Positions 1 to 5,164 of a DNA stretch of 5,164 bases are shown one piece after another. The stretch is from Kiritimatiellia bacterium (GTDB lineage: Bacteria; Verrucomicrobiota; Kiritimatiellia; RFP12; UBA1067), in the NCBI GenBank assembly GCA_016303225.1, contig JAEDMC010000194.1, positions 1 to 5,164 on the forward strand, read 5' to 3'. Both the position numbers and the translations under genes were made by a program. Below the pieces are notes generated by a model. It ran no database searches and had not been told where the DNA came from. It saw only the letters and a program-made list of their open reading frames with translations. The stretch's first letter is position 1, and each line of letters begins with the position of its first letter.

Positions 1-104
1 GCGGCGAGAAACCCCGCACCTGCCGCCGGATCGAGGCTTTTATGGGCAGACACTAACTAACACATCCGGCCAAACATCTCTGCGAGACAAGTCGGTCCAC
101 CGGA

Positions 105-803
105 TTAGAAGTCCAGCTTGAGCTCGATGCCCGGAACGTGGATGGGCTGCCAGCCCCGGTCGCTCGACTGCTTGTGCATCAGCAGATAGAAGACCGAAAT
201 CGTCACGTGCTCCGCCGGTTTCATCGAGAGTCCGACGAGAGACCGCATCTGGTTCAGGCGTTTGTCCTTGGCAAGACCGTGACGGTCTTCATAGTAGAGC
301 TCCTCGCTGACGTAGGGGCTGATCTTCCAGTCCGTCCACTTCCAGGGCGTCCGCAGACGCAGACGGTTGCGGAAACGCATCCACTCGCGGTCCGCGCCCT
401 CCTTGTCCCGATATTCGTACCGGTTCCGCCAATCCAGGGTGAACCCCTCGTACGAATGTTTGAAGAGCAGGTCCAGCGTCGGACGGTTCTCGTACCGCCA
501 CTGGCGCTTGCCATCATGGACTTCCCGCTCGTCGACGAAGCGATCGCCAACCGCCACGGAGAACCAGTCGAAGACCTTCACCTTCGCCATGAGAATCGTC
601 TCTTCAAGATAGAACCGATCCGTGTCGTACCAGTTCTCCTGTTCGGCCGTGAAGGCCAGACGGTCGGTGATCCCGTATTCAAGCTGATAGTCCGTCCAGT
701 AGTTGATTGCGGGTTTGCCCGCCCACACAGCGCCCGTCAGCATGAGAACGGCCGCACAGACCTTCAATCCACTCTTTCTTGTCATCGTCGTATCCTGTTT
801 CAT
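105..803 (-). CDS. DUF2490 family outer-membrane beta-barrel protein
   Basis: From the ATG at 803 this encodes 232 residues. A basic start (TRKSGLK) and a hydrophobic stretch (VCAAVLMLTGAVWA) form a Sec signal peptide, with likely cleavage after AVWA near residue 28. The mature part of about 204 residues is rich in Trp, Tyr, Arg and Asp/Glu in alternating strand-like patterns. Examples are INYWTDYQLEYGITDRL, RYENRPTLDL, DWRNRYEYR, RFRNRLRLR and KISPYVSEELYYE, ending in GIELKLDF with a C-terminal Phe. This layout matches, from memory, DUF2490 proteins, which are predicted outer-membrane barrels of unknown function. The frame stays open up to 932, but the promoter-like repeats at 836-878 lie inside that extension and a signal peptide should be near the start. 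ATG 803 has GAGGGA 9 nt upstream; ATG 785 (226 aa) has AGGA 7 nt upstream and is an equally serious candidate. The gene follows phoU, and a role in phosphate passage across the outer membrane is inference only. Confidence 0.85.
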   Translation of the reverse strand: MKQDTTMTRKSGLKVCAAVLMLTGAVWAGKPAINYWTDYQLEYGITDRLAFTAEQENWYDTDRFYLEETILMAKVKVFDWFSVAVGDRFVDEREVHDGKRQWRYENRPTLDLLFKHSYEGFTLDWRNRYEYRDKEGADREWMRFRNRLRLRTPWKWTDWKISPYVSEELYYEDRHGLAKDKRLNQMRSLVGLSMKPAEHVTISVFYLLMHKQSSDRGWQPIHVPGIELKLDF

Positions 804-812
804 TGGTGTCAT

Positions 813-818
813 TCCCTC
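813..818 (-). promoter_or_regulatory. Probable ribosome binding site of the DUF2490 gene
   Basis: GAGGGA on the minus strand lies 9 nt before the ATG at 803. It is too close to the ATG at 812, which follows directly, to serve that one. It supports the 803 start over the longer open frame, though AGGA at 793-796 could instead serve ATG 785. Confidence 0.4.
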
Positions 819-825
819 GTTTTCC

Positions 826-835
826 TGTCGCGACA
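826..835. repeat. 10-bp perfect palindrome near the predicted DUF2490 transcription start
   Basis: TGTCGCGACA is its own reverse complement. It begins one base downstream of the proposed -10 hexamer (836-841), so it covers the expected transcription start. It could be an operator half or a short hairpin at the mRNA 5' end. A palindrome this short can also occur by chance, and no equivalent is seen after the pstS -10. Confidence 0.3.
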
Positions 836-878
836 AGTTTAGAGAACTCCTGTCAGGATTTCGTCCGACGCCTGTGAG
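836..878 (-). promoter_or_regulatory. Pho-box-like direct repeats and -10 of the DUF2490 gene
   Basis: Three consecutive 11-bp units run on the minus strand: CTCACAGGCGT (878-868), CGGACGAAATC (867-857) and CTGACAGGAGT (856-846). Units 1 and 3 match at 9 of 11 positions; unit 2 keeps mainly the GAC core. TAAACT (841-836) then sits 7 nt after CTGACAGG as a plausible -10. There is no sigma70 -35, as expected where an activator replaces it. The 11-bp period is the classical arrangement of PhoB binding sites (E. coli consensus CTGTCAT plus four AT-rich bases, repeated), although the core here is CTGACA. The pstS upstream region has the same motif at the same distance from its -10. Assignment to PhoB is inference. 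The expected transcript would start near 830, about 27 nt before ATG 803. Confidence 0.55.
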
Positions 879-919
879 AAAGAGGTTAGCCTTCGACGAG
901 AAATCTGTCACGCGCCTTT

Positions 920-1093
920 TCAAGGATAGCATTTTCGGTCTTGCCCCGCAACGCCGGCGGAGCGTTCAATCAACGACCGGGCCGGACTCATGGACAGCTT
1001 CCGCATCAGCACTTCCTCGACCTGGAAGAATCCGACCTCCGCCGCCATCTCGACGTCGATCCGCAGCAGCATCCTCCTCCGGGACAAGACGTT
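920..1093 (-). other. Alternative-frame continuation of phoU (probable frameshifted C-terminus)
   Basis: Read in the +1 frame relative to phoU, this stretch is open for 57 codons up to a TGA at 920-922. It begins just after a G5 run (1094-1098), with a TGA closing the same frame immediately upstream. Its codons carry the strong G/C third-position bias of the operon: by hand count about 27 of 32 codons from the ATC following MLLR to the phoU stop, against about 11 of 35 in the annotated phoU frame over nearly the same bases. Joined at the G5 run by dropping one G, it would give a PhoU of 269 residues with a tail containing VEMAAEVGFFQVEEVLMRKL, a plausible amphipathic helix. An independent 50-residue ORF starting at ATG 1072 is possible. 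However, the GGAGGAGG before that ATG abuts it, which is poor spacing for a ribosome binding site. Confidence 0.5.
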
Positions 1094-1730
1094 CCCCCGT
1101 CACCGAGAAGATGATCCACTGGGCGAAGATCACGACATGGTCTGCCATCCGTTCCAGGTATTTGCCGAGCATCAGCACGTCAAGCAGGCGATCGGTATCG
1201 CCCGTCGCATGCGTTCGAATGGTCTCCGCGAGTCGCGTCCGCAGGGAGGCATAGCGCCGGTCGACTTCGTTGTCTGAGTGGATCACCTGCTGTGCGGCCG
1301 ACACGTCGGCCTGTGAGCAGGCGGCGGACGCCCGTTCCAGCATCTCGACGACGGGATGGGCGAGATCCGCAAGTTCCCGCAGATGATCGGGAAGAAAAGG
1401 ACCGTCTTTCAGGAGAATGTCGGCGAAGTCGCAGCACTGGTGACCGATCCGCTGGAGATCGGTGATCATTTTCAGCGTCCCCGACACCTGGCGCAGATCG
1501 CTCGCCACGGGATGCCGCTGAAGCAGGATGCGCAGGCAGAGCGTTTCAATGTCGCGCTCGGCGCGGTCGATTCCCAGCGCCAGAGACCGCACCCGTTCCG
1601 CCGGATCGGACTGGCCGGTCAGCAGGGCCCGGACGACTTCGTTCAGGCAATCGAGATCCAACGTGGTCATCTCCTCAAGCGCCTGTTTCAAATCGCGCAG
1701 CTGCGCGTCAAAACGTGAATTCAACTTCAT
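966..1730 (-). CDS. phoU: Phosphate signalling complex protein PhoU (C-terminus probably frameshifted)
   Basis: This cytoplasmic all-helical regulator couples the Pst transporter to the PhoR kinase and damps Pho regulon expression when phosphate is plentiful. The 254 residues show the two-repeat PhoU layout. Repeat one is around residues 10-105, with LALGIDRAERDIE and the helix ITDLQRIGHQCCDFADIL. Repeat two is around 118-212, with NEVDRRYASLRTRL and the helix GKYLERMADHVVIFAQWIIF. The family's metal-binding E/DxxxD motif is intact in repeat two (E193, D197), but the equivalent positions in repeat one read Q93 and H97. The start has AAAGGA 6 nt upstream and lies 20 nt after the pstB stop. After VTG (residue 212) a G5 run is followed by 42 residues rich in Asp, Arg and Gly with poor codon bias; the +1 frame looks like the real continuation to 920. 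The family assignment is firm; the C-terminal end is doubtful. Confidence 0.88.
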   Translation of the reverse strand: MKLNSRFDAQLRDLKQALEEMTTLDLDCLNEVVRALLTGQSDPAERVRSLALGIDRAERDIETLCLRILLQRHPVASDLRQVSGTLKMITDLQRIGHQCCDFADILLKDGPFLPDHLRELADLAHPVVEMLERASAACSQADVSAAQQVIHSDNEVDRRYASLRTRLAETIRTHATGDTDRLLDVLMLGKYLERMADHVVIFAQWIIFSVTGERLVPEEDAAADRRRDGGGGRILPGRGSADAEAVHESGPVVD

Positions 1731-1750
1731 CTTTCATCCTTTCACCACAA

Positions 1751-2518
1751 TCATCCAAATCGTCCAGTGATGTACCGCTCCGTCCGCTTGTCGACGGGCT
1801 TGGAGAACAGTCGTTCAGTCGGACCGGCTTCTACGACCTCACCCAGGAGGAAGAAGGCCGTACGGTCGGCGATGCGCAGTGCCTGCTGCATGTTGTGCGT
1901 GACCATCACGATCGTGTAGCGGTCCTTGAGATCGAGGCAGAGCTCCTCGATCTTGCCTGTCGAGATGGGATCGAGCGCCGACGTCGGCTCGTCCATCAGG
2001 AGGACCTCCGGTTCGACCGCCAGTGCGCGGGCGATGCAGAGCCGCTGCTGCTGTCCGCCGGAAAGTCCCAGCGCGGATTTGCCCAGACGGTCCTTGAGCT
2101 CATCCCAGATCGCGGCCTGTCGAAGCGAACGCTCGACGATGCGGTCCAGCTCCTTCCGCGCGTGAATACCATGGGTCCGCGGGCCGAAGGCGATGTTGTC
2201 GTAGACGGACATCGGGAACGGATTCGGCTTCTGGAAGACCATGCCGACGCGTTTGCGGAGCAGATTCACGTCCATCGCAGGCGAATAGACATCCTCGCCA
2301 TCGAGGGCGATCAATCCGTCGATCCGACAGCCTTCGACCAGATCGTTCATCCGGTTGATCGATTTGAGCAGCGTCGACTTGCCGCATCCACTCGGGCCGA
2401 TGAAGGCGGTGATCGCCTTCTCCGGCAGGAACAGATTGACGTTTTTCAACGCATGGTAGGTGCCGTAATGAAGATTGACATCCTCAATCCGGATCTTTTC
2501 CTTCAGTGTTTTTGTCAT
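1751..2518 (-). CDS. pstB: Phosphate ABC transporter ATP-binding protein PstB
   Basis: This is the ATPase subunit that hydrolyses ATP on the cytoplasmic face of the PstCA channel to drive phosphate import. The 255 residues are full length for PstB. In order they show the A-loop region (VNLHYGTYHALKNV, 14-27), Walker A GPSGCGKST (41-49), the PstB-typical SINRMNDL (53-60), the Q-loop VFQKPNPFPMSVYDNIAFG (94-112), the signature LSGGQQQR (152-159), Walker B VLLMDEPTSALDP (172-184) and the switch His in VTHNMQQA (H208). The NPFPMS and NRMND stretches separate PstB from other ABC ATPases. The ATG at 2518 lies 15 nt after the pstA stop, with CAGGA 10 nt upstream of it. All catalytic motifs are intact, so I expect an active protein. 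Confidence 0.97.
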   Translation of the reverse strand: MTKTLKEKIRIEDVNLHYGTYHALKNVNLFLPEKAITAFIGPSGCGKSTLLKSINRMNDLVEGCRIDGLIALDGEDVYSPAMDVNLLRKRVGMVFQKPNPFPMSVYDNIAFGPRTHGIHARKELDRIVERSLRQAAIWDELKDRLGKSALGLSGGQQQRLCIARALAVEPEVLLMDEPTSALDPISTGKIEELCLDLKDRYTIVMVTHNMQQALRIADRTAFFLLGEVVEAGPTERLFSKPVDKRTERYITGRFG

Positions 2519-2533
2519 TCGTGTGGGGTCCTG

Positions 2534-3367
2534 TTAGATTTTCCGGACAAACCTGCGCTGGATGAACCCAGCCAGGGCATTGAGCGCGATGACGAACAGC
2601 AGGAGCACGAGGCTCGTCGCATAGGTCTCGCCGATGTAGAGTCCTTCGCCCGAAATGGCGTAGAGATGGACGGAGAGCGTCCGCCCCGAATCCAGCAACG
2701 AGGTCACGACCTGGGCGACCGTGCCGCTCGTGAAGACGAGTGCGGCCGATTCGCCGACAATGCGACCGATGCCCAGCAGAACGCCCGCGAACAAACCCGG
2801 GGCCGCCGCCGGAAGGACAATGCGGAAGACCGTGCGGACGCGTCCGGCTCCCAGACCGAAACTGCCCTCGCGGTAGATGTCCGGCACGGACTGCAACGCC
2901 TCTTCAGATGTCCGAAGAATGAGCGGGAGGATCATCACCGCCAGGGTCAGACTGCCGGCCAGCAGGCTCTTCCCGCAGCCCAGGTGCCGCACGAAGAAGA
3001 TCGCTCCGAAGAGTCCATACACGATGGACGGAATGCCGGCCAGCGTTTCGGCGGCGAGCCGCACGGCATTGACGAATCGGCTTCCCCGCTTGGCATATTC
3101 GACCAGATAGACCGCCGCAAAGACTCCCGCCGGGACAGCGACCAACAGTGCGACCAGTGTCATCACCAGCGTGTTCACCGCCGCCGGCACAAGGCTCACG
3201 TTCTCGGACGTATAGGTCCAGGCGAAGAGCGAACCCTTGACGTACGGAAGGCCCTTGATGGTCAGATCCAGAATCATGACCAGGAGGATCGCAACAGTCG
3301 ACGCCGCCGCGAACCAAACCAGCGCGCGAAGCGCTCGGGATCCGCAATATGTGGGATTTCTTTTCAT
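2534..3367 (-). CDS. pstA: Phosphate ABC transporter permease PstA
   Basis: This is one of the two inner-membrane subunits forming the phosphate channel with PstC. The 277 residues show about six hydrophobic segments, roughly 15-36, 65-90, 107-127, 137-151, 190-212 and 250-268. AAETLAGIPSIVYGLFG (105-121) is the conserved PstA/PstC helix. The EAA loop that docks onto PstB is EALQSVPDIYREGSFGLGAG (156-175), followed by ILPAAAPG. GRIVGESAALVFTSG (201-215) is typical of PstA, where PstC has GRAIGETMAV. The ATG overlaps the pstC stop as ATGA. No Shine-Dalgarno sequence is evident before it, so translation is probably coupled to pstC. Confidence 0.95.
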   Translation of the reverse strand: MKRNPTYCGSRALRALVWFAAASTVAILLVMILDLTIKGLPYVKGSLFAWTYTSENVSLVPAAVNTLVMTLVALLVAVPAGVFAAVYLVEYAKRGSRFVNAVRLAAETLAGIPSIVYGLFGAIFFVRHLGCGKSLLAGSLTLAVMILPLILRTSEEALQSVPDIYREGSFGLGAGRVRTVFRIVLPAAAPGLFAGVLLGIGRIVGESAALVFTSGTVAQVVTSLLDSGRTLSVHLYAISGEGLYIGETYATSLVLLLFVIALNALAGFIQRRFVRKI

Positions 3368-4194
3368 TTTCGTTTGAGGAGAGAGAAGCTGCCGTTGACG
3401 AGCAGCGTCAGCAGGAAGAGGACGAGCGCCGTGCCGATCAGCGCCTCGCGGTGCAAGTCGGCGGCATAGCCCATCTCGAGTACGACATTCGTGGTCAACG
3501 TTCGAACGCCCTTGAGCAGAGATGTCGGGATCAACGGCTGGTTGCCCGCAACCATGATCACCGCCATCGTCTCGCCGATGGCCCGTCCAACCCCAAGAAT
3601 GACTGCGGCGAGAACGCCGCTGCGGGCGGCGGGGAGAACGGCGGCGAAGACGCTCCGCTCATGCGTCGCCCCCAGAGCCAGCGCGCCCTCGTAAATCGTC
3701 TGCGGAATGGCCTTGAGCGCCGCCTCCGCCACGAGGATCACGGTCGGCAGAATCATCATCGCCAGAAGAATGGAAGCCGAAAGGACGCACATGCCGCGTC
3801 CGCCCAGCAGAGACCGAACGAGCGGCACGATCGTCATCAGACCGAAGAAACCGTAGACGACGCTCGGGATGCCCGCCATCAGCGTGACGGCGGGATGGAC
3901 GATGCGCGCCACGGCGCGTGGGGCGAAGAAGGCGAAGAACACCGCCGTGAGGATGCCGATCGGCACGCCCAGCACGATGGCGCCCAGCGTGATCGCCCCG
4001 GAGCCGGCAAGCATCGGCAGAACGCCGAAGACACCTTCGCCCGGACGCCACGACGTGCCCGCCAGAAAATCCACGACCCCGATCCGGAGAATGGCCGGCG
4101 CCCCTTCCAAAATCAGGAAGAGGCAGATCGTTCCGACGGAGACGACGGCCAGCGCCGCCGCTCCGGCGAAAATCAGTTTGAAGGTACGTTCCAT
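3364..4194 (-). CDS. pstC: Phosphate ABC transporter permease PstC
   Basis: This is the other inner-membrane channel subunit of the Pst importer. The 276 residues carry a first membrane helix at about 8-29, then the periplasmic PstC hallmark FLAGTSWRPGEGVFGVLPML (43-62). Further membrane segments lie at about 65-91, 104-126, 136-157, 192-216 and 252-270. The conserved helix VTLMAGIPSVVYGFFG is at 103-118. The EAA loop for contact with PstB is EAALKAIPQTIYEGALALGA (157-176), and the PstC signature GRAIGETMAVIMVAGN is at 203-218. The start lies 19 nt after the pstS stop with only a weak GGGT upstream, so expression may depend on read-through from pstS. It is slightly shorter than E. coli PstC because the N-terminal region is compact; nothing essential appears missing. 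Confidence 0.95.
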   Translation of the reverse strand: MERTFKLIFAGAAALAVVSVGTICLFLILEGAPAILRIGVVDFLAGTSWRPGEGVFGVLPMLAGSGAITLGAIVLGVPIGILTAVFFAFFAPRAVARIVHPAVTLMAGIPSVVYGFFGLMTIVPLVRSLLGGRGMCVLSASILLAMMILPTVILVAEAALKAIPQTIYEGALALGATHERSVFAAVLPAARSGVLAAVILGVGRAIGETMAVIMVAGNQPLIPTSLLKGVRTLTTNVVLEMGYAADLHREALIGTALVLFLLTLLVNGSFSLLKRK

Positions 4195-4213
4195 CTGTTG
4201 GACCCGAGAATCG

Positions 4214-5086
4214 TCACTTCATCTGAGACCAAGTCGAGATCTCTCCCGTGAACGCCTTGCGGAGGTGCTCCTTCGAGATGCTCTCGATCGGATTCAGAGG
4301 ACTCACCACGACGGCCAGGCCGTCCAGGGCGATGGGCGTCGCCACCAGTCCCGAGCCAGACTCGCTCCCCTTCAGCGCACGGCTGGCCATGCCCAGGTCG
4401 CAGACCCCGTCGCGTGCATCGGCGACGCCGGACGAGGAGTCGCTCTGCTGGACCTCGATGGACACGCCGACGTGCGTCCGGCAATAGGCTTCTTTCAGCT
4501 TCTCCATGCAGGGCGTCACGCTCGACGACCCCGAACAGACGACCTTGCCCGCCACAGACGCCGCCCCCGTGTAGGGGATGACCGTGCTCACGCGCAGATA
4601 ACCCGCACGCTCGACGATCCGCTGACCCTCCTCGCAGAGAATCCAGTTCAGGAAATCTCGCGCTGCGGGTTTGAGCGCCTCGATTGGCCCCTTCGTCACC
4701 ACGTTGAAGGGATGGACGAGCGCATAGCGCCCTGCGGCAATGTCCTCGCGGGTCGGCGCCACACCATCGACCTTCACGATCTTGACCGAGTCGTTCACGG
4801 CGCCCAGCGAAAGATAGCCGAGCGAGGCGGGATCCCCGGCCACCGTCGTCAGAGCCACGGCGGTCGAGCTCGCAATCATCGTCGTCGGACTGGTCCGATC
4901 GATCTTCCTGCCATCGGAACCCTTCGTCTGGATGCCCGTCAGTTCAATGAACGCGCTCCGCGTTCCCGAGCCGTCCTCGCGGCTCACCAGACCGATTTCA
5001 GCCGCCGGATCAAATCCCCGGTCGCATCCCGCCAGTACGACGGCCGCGGCGGCGGCCACCAATCCCTGCATCATCTTTCTGTTCAT
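4214..5086 (-). CDS. pstS: Phosphate-binding lipoprotein PstS, circularly permuted
   Basis: This is the extracytoplasmic phosphate receptor that delivers phosphate to PstCA. The 290 residues begin with a lipoprotein signal peptide ending in the lipobox VLAGC, so C21 would be the lipidated first mature residue. The domain order is unusual. Residues 30-166 correspond to the usual second half of PstS: SREDGSGTRSAF at 35-46, IASSTAVALTTVAG at 71-84, LGYLSLGAVND at 89-99, and HPFNVVTKG to EEGQRIVERAGYLRV at 125-166. After a linker (about 167-180), residues 181-290 correspond to the usual first half: GSSSVTP at 186-192, EVQQSDSSSG at 211-220, CDLGMASRALK at 229-239, ATPIALDGLAVVV at 249-261 and FTGEISTW at 279-286. 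The protein stops where REDGSGTR would normally follow. All phosphate-loop motifs are present once, so the fold should be complete. AAGGA sits 5 nt before the ATG. I recall similar ordering in some Firmicutes proteins, unverified. Confidence 0.93.
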   Translation of the reverse strand: MNRKMMQGLVAAAAAVVLAGCDRGFDPAAEIGLVSREDGSGTRSAFIELTGIQTKGSDGRKIDRTSPTTMIASSTAVALTTVAGDPASLGYLSLGAVNDSVKIVKVDGVAPTREDIAAGRYALVHPFNVVTKGPIEALKPAARDFLNWILCEEGQRIVERAGYLRVSTVIPYTGAASVAGKVVCSGSSSVTPCMEKLKEAYCRTHVGVSIEVQQSDSSSGVADARDGVCDLGMASRALKGSESGSGLVATPIALDGLAVVVSPLNPIESISKEHLRKAFTGEISTWSQMK

Positions 5087-5122
5087 TTCTTTCCTTTTCT
5101 CTGTTTTGCCTTGACGCCGCAG

Positions 5123-5164
5123 AGTATAGGAAAGCCCTGTCAGAATACGATGCCCGTTCCGTGA
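5123..5164 (-). promoter_or_regulatory. pst operon promoter with Pho-box-like motif
   Basis: TATACT (5128-5123) is a good -10, with an expected start near 5116 and a leader of about 30 nt. No sigma70 -35 is found at the right distance. CTGACAGG (5143-5136) instead ends 7 nt before the -10, at the same spacing as in the DUF2490 promoter. Ungapped alignment of the two regions also matches TCAC at 21 nt upstream of that motif (5164-5161), but the 11-bp repeat pattern is weaker here and the window ends inside it. An activator-type promoter bound by a PhoB-like regulator is the best explanation, by analogy with known pst operons. Confidence 0.6.

Noticed and set aside
1..104. Possible terminator after the DUF2490 gene (ATCCGG/CCGGAT repeats at 64-69 and 100-105; GCGGC/GCCGC near 1-26).
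   Set aside because: Stems are only 5-6 bp with long loops and no U-run at the right place on the minus strand.
804..932. N-terminal extension of the DUF2490 protein to the ATG at 932.
   Set aside because: It would place 43 extra residues before the signal peptide, overlap the phoU +1-frame tail, and include the promoter-like repeats.
923..951. A sigma70-like promoter on the minus strand: TTGCGG, 17 nt, TATCCT with an extended TG.
   Set aside because: The match is only moderate and it lies in the phoU continuation frame. The repeat-bearing region at 836-878 is better supported by its likeness to the pstS promoter.
943..963. Hairpin GCTCCGC / GCGGGGC with a 7-nt loop at the end of phoU, considered as a terminator.
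   Set aside because: No U-tract follows on the minus strand, and the stem probably lies within the +1-frame coding region.
1715..3469. A 584-codon open frame on the plus strand, the longest in the window.
   Set aside because: It lies antisense to pstB and pstA, which have full motif support, and its product is low-complexity Arg/Asp/Gln/His-rich with no recognisable domain. It is a by-product of GC-rich codon bias.
3349..4251. A 300-codon plus-strand frame opposite pstC.
   Set aside because: It is antisense to a clear PstC gene, and its sequence is rich in Arg, Asp, Glu, His and Gln with no domain signature.
3869..5164. A 431-codon plus-strand frame opposite pstS and part of pstC, running off the window.
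   Set aside because: It is antisense to well-supported genes, covers the pst promoter, and has no recognisable motif.

Overview
The window holds a complete high-affinity phosphate uptake operon, read entirely on the minus strand: pstS (4214-5086), pstC (3364-4194), pstA (2534-3367), pstB (1751-2518) and phoU (966-1730). A gene for a predicted outer-membrane beta-barrel protein of the DUF2490 type follows (105-803). The five pst/phoU genes are packed tightly: 19 nt, a 4-nt ATGA overlap, 15 nt and 20 nt between neighbours. The DUF2490 gene stands about 160 nt further on and has its own promoter-like region. Nothing convincing is coded on the plus strand; its long open frames are antisense shadows.

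The host is a GC-rich diderm (Gram-negative-type) bacterium. PstS has a lipobox, and the DUF2490 protein has a Sec signal peptide, alternating aromatic/charged strands and a C-terminal Phe, as expected of an outer-membrane barrel. No ribosomal or other phylogenetic marker is present. A deep-branching lineage, for example of the PVC group, is possible but is only an impression.

The genes work together as follows. PstS, a lipoprotein, captures phosphate outside the inner membrane. PstC and PstA form the membrane channel and PstB powers it with ATP. PhoU links transporter state to the PhoR/PhoB two-component system, which is not in this window. The DUF2490 protein would sit in the outer membrane.

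Three things stand out. (1) PstS is circularly permuted relative to classical PstS: the normally C-terminal half (SREDGSGTR onward) comes first, and the normally N-terminal half (GSSSVTP to FTGEISTW) comes last. (2) The regions upstream of pstS and of the DUF2490 gene align without gaps, sharing CTGACAGG, 7 nt, TAWACT. At the DUF2490 promoter the motif belongs to an 11-bp direct-repeat series like a Pho box, which suggests phosphate-starvation control of both units. (3) The 3' end of phoU looks frameshifted at a G5 run: beyond it the annotated frame loses the local codon bias, and the +1 frame carries that bias on to position 920.

Positions 1-104, downstream of the last gene, contain no gene and no clear terminator that I can see.
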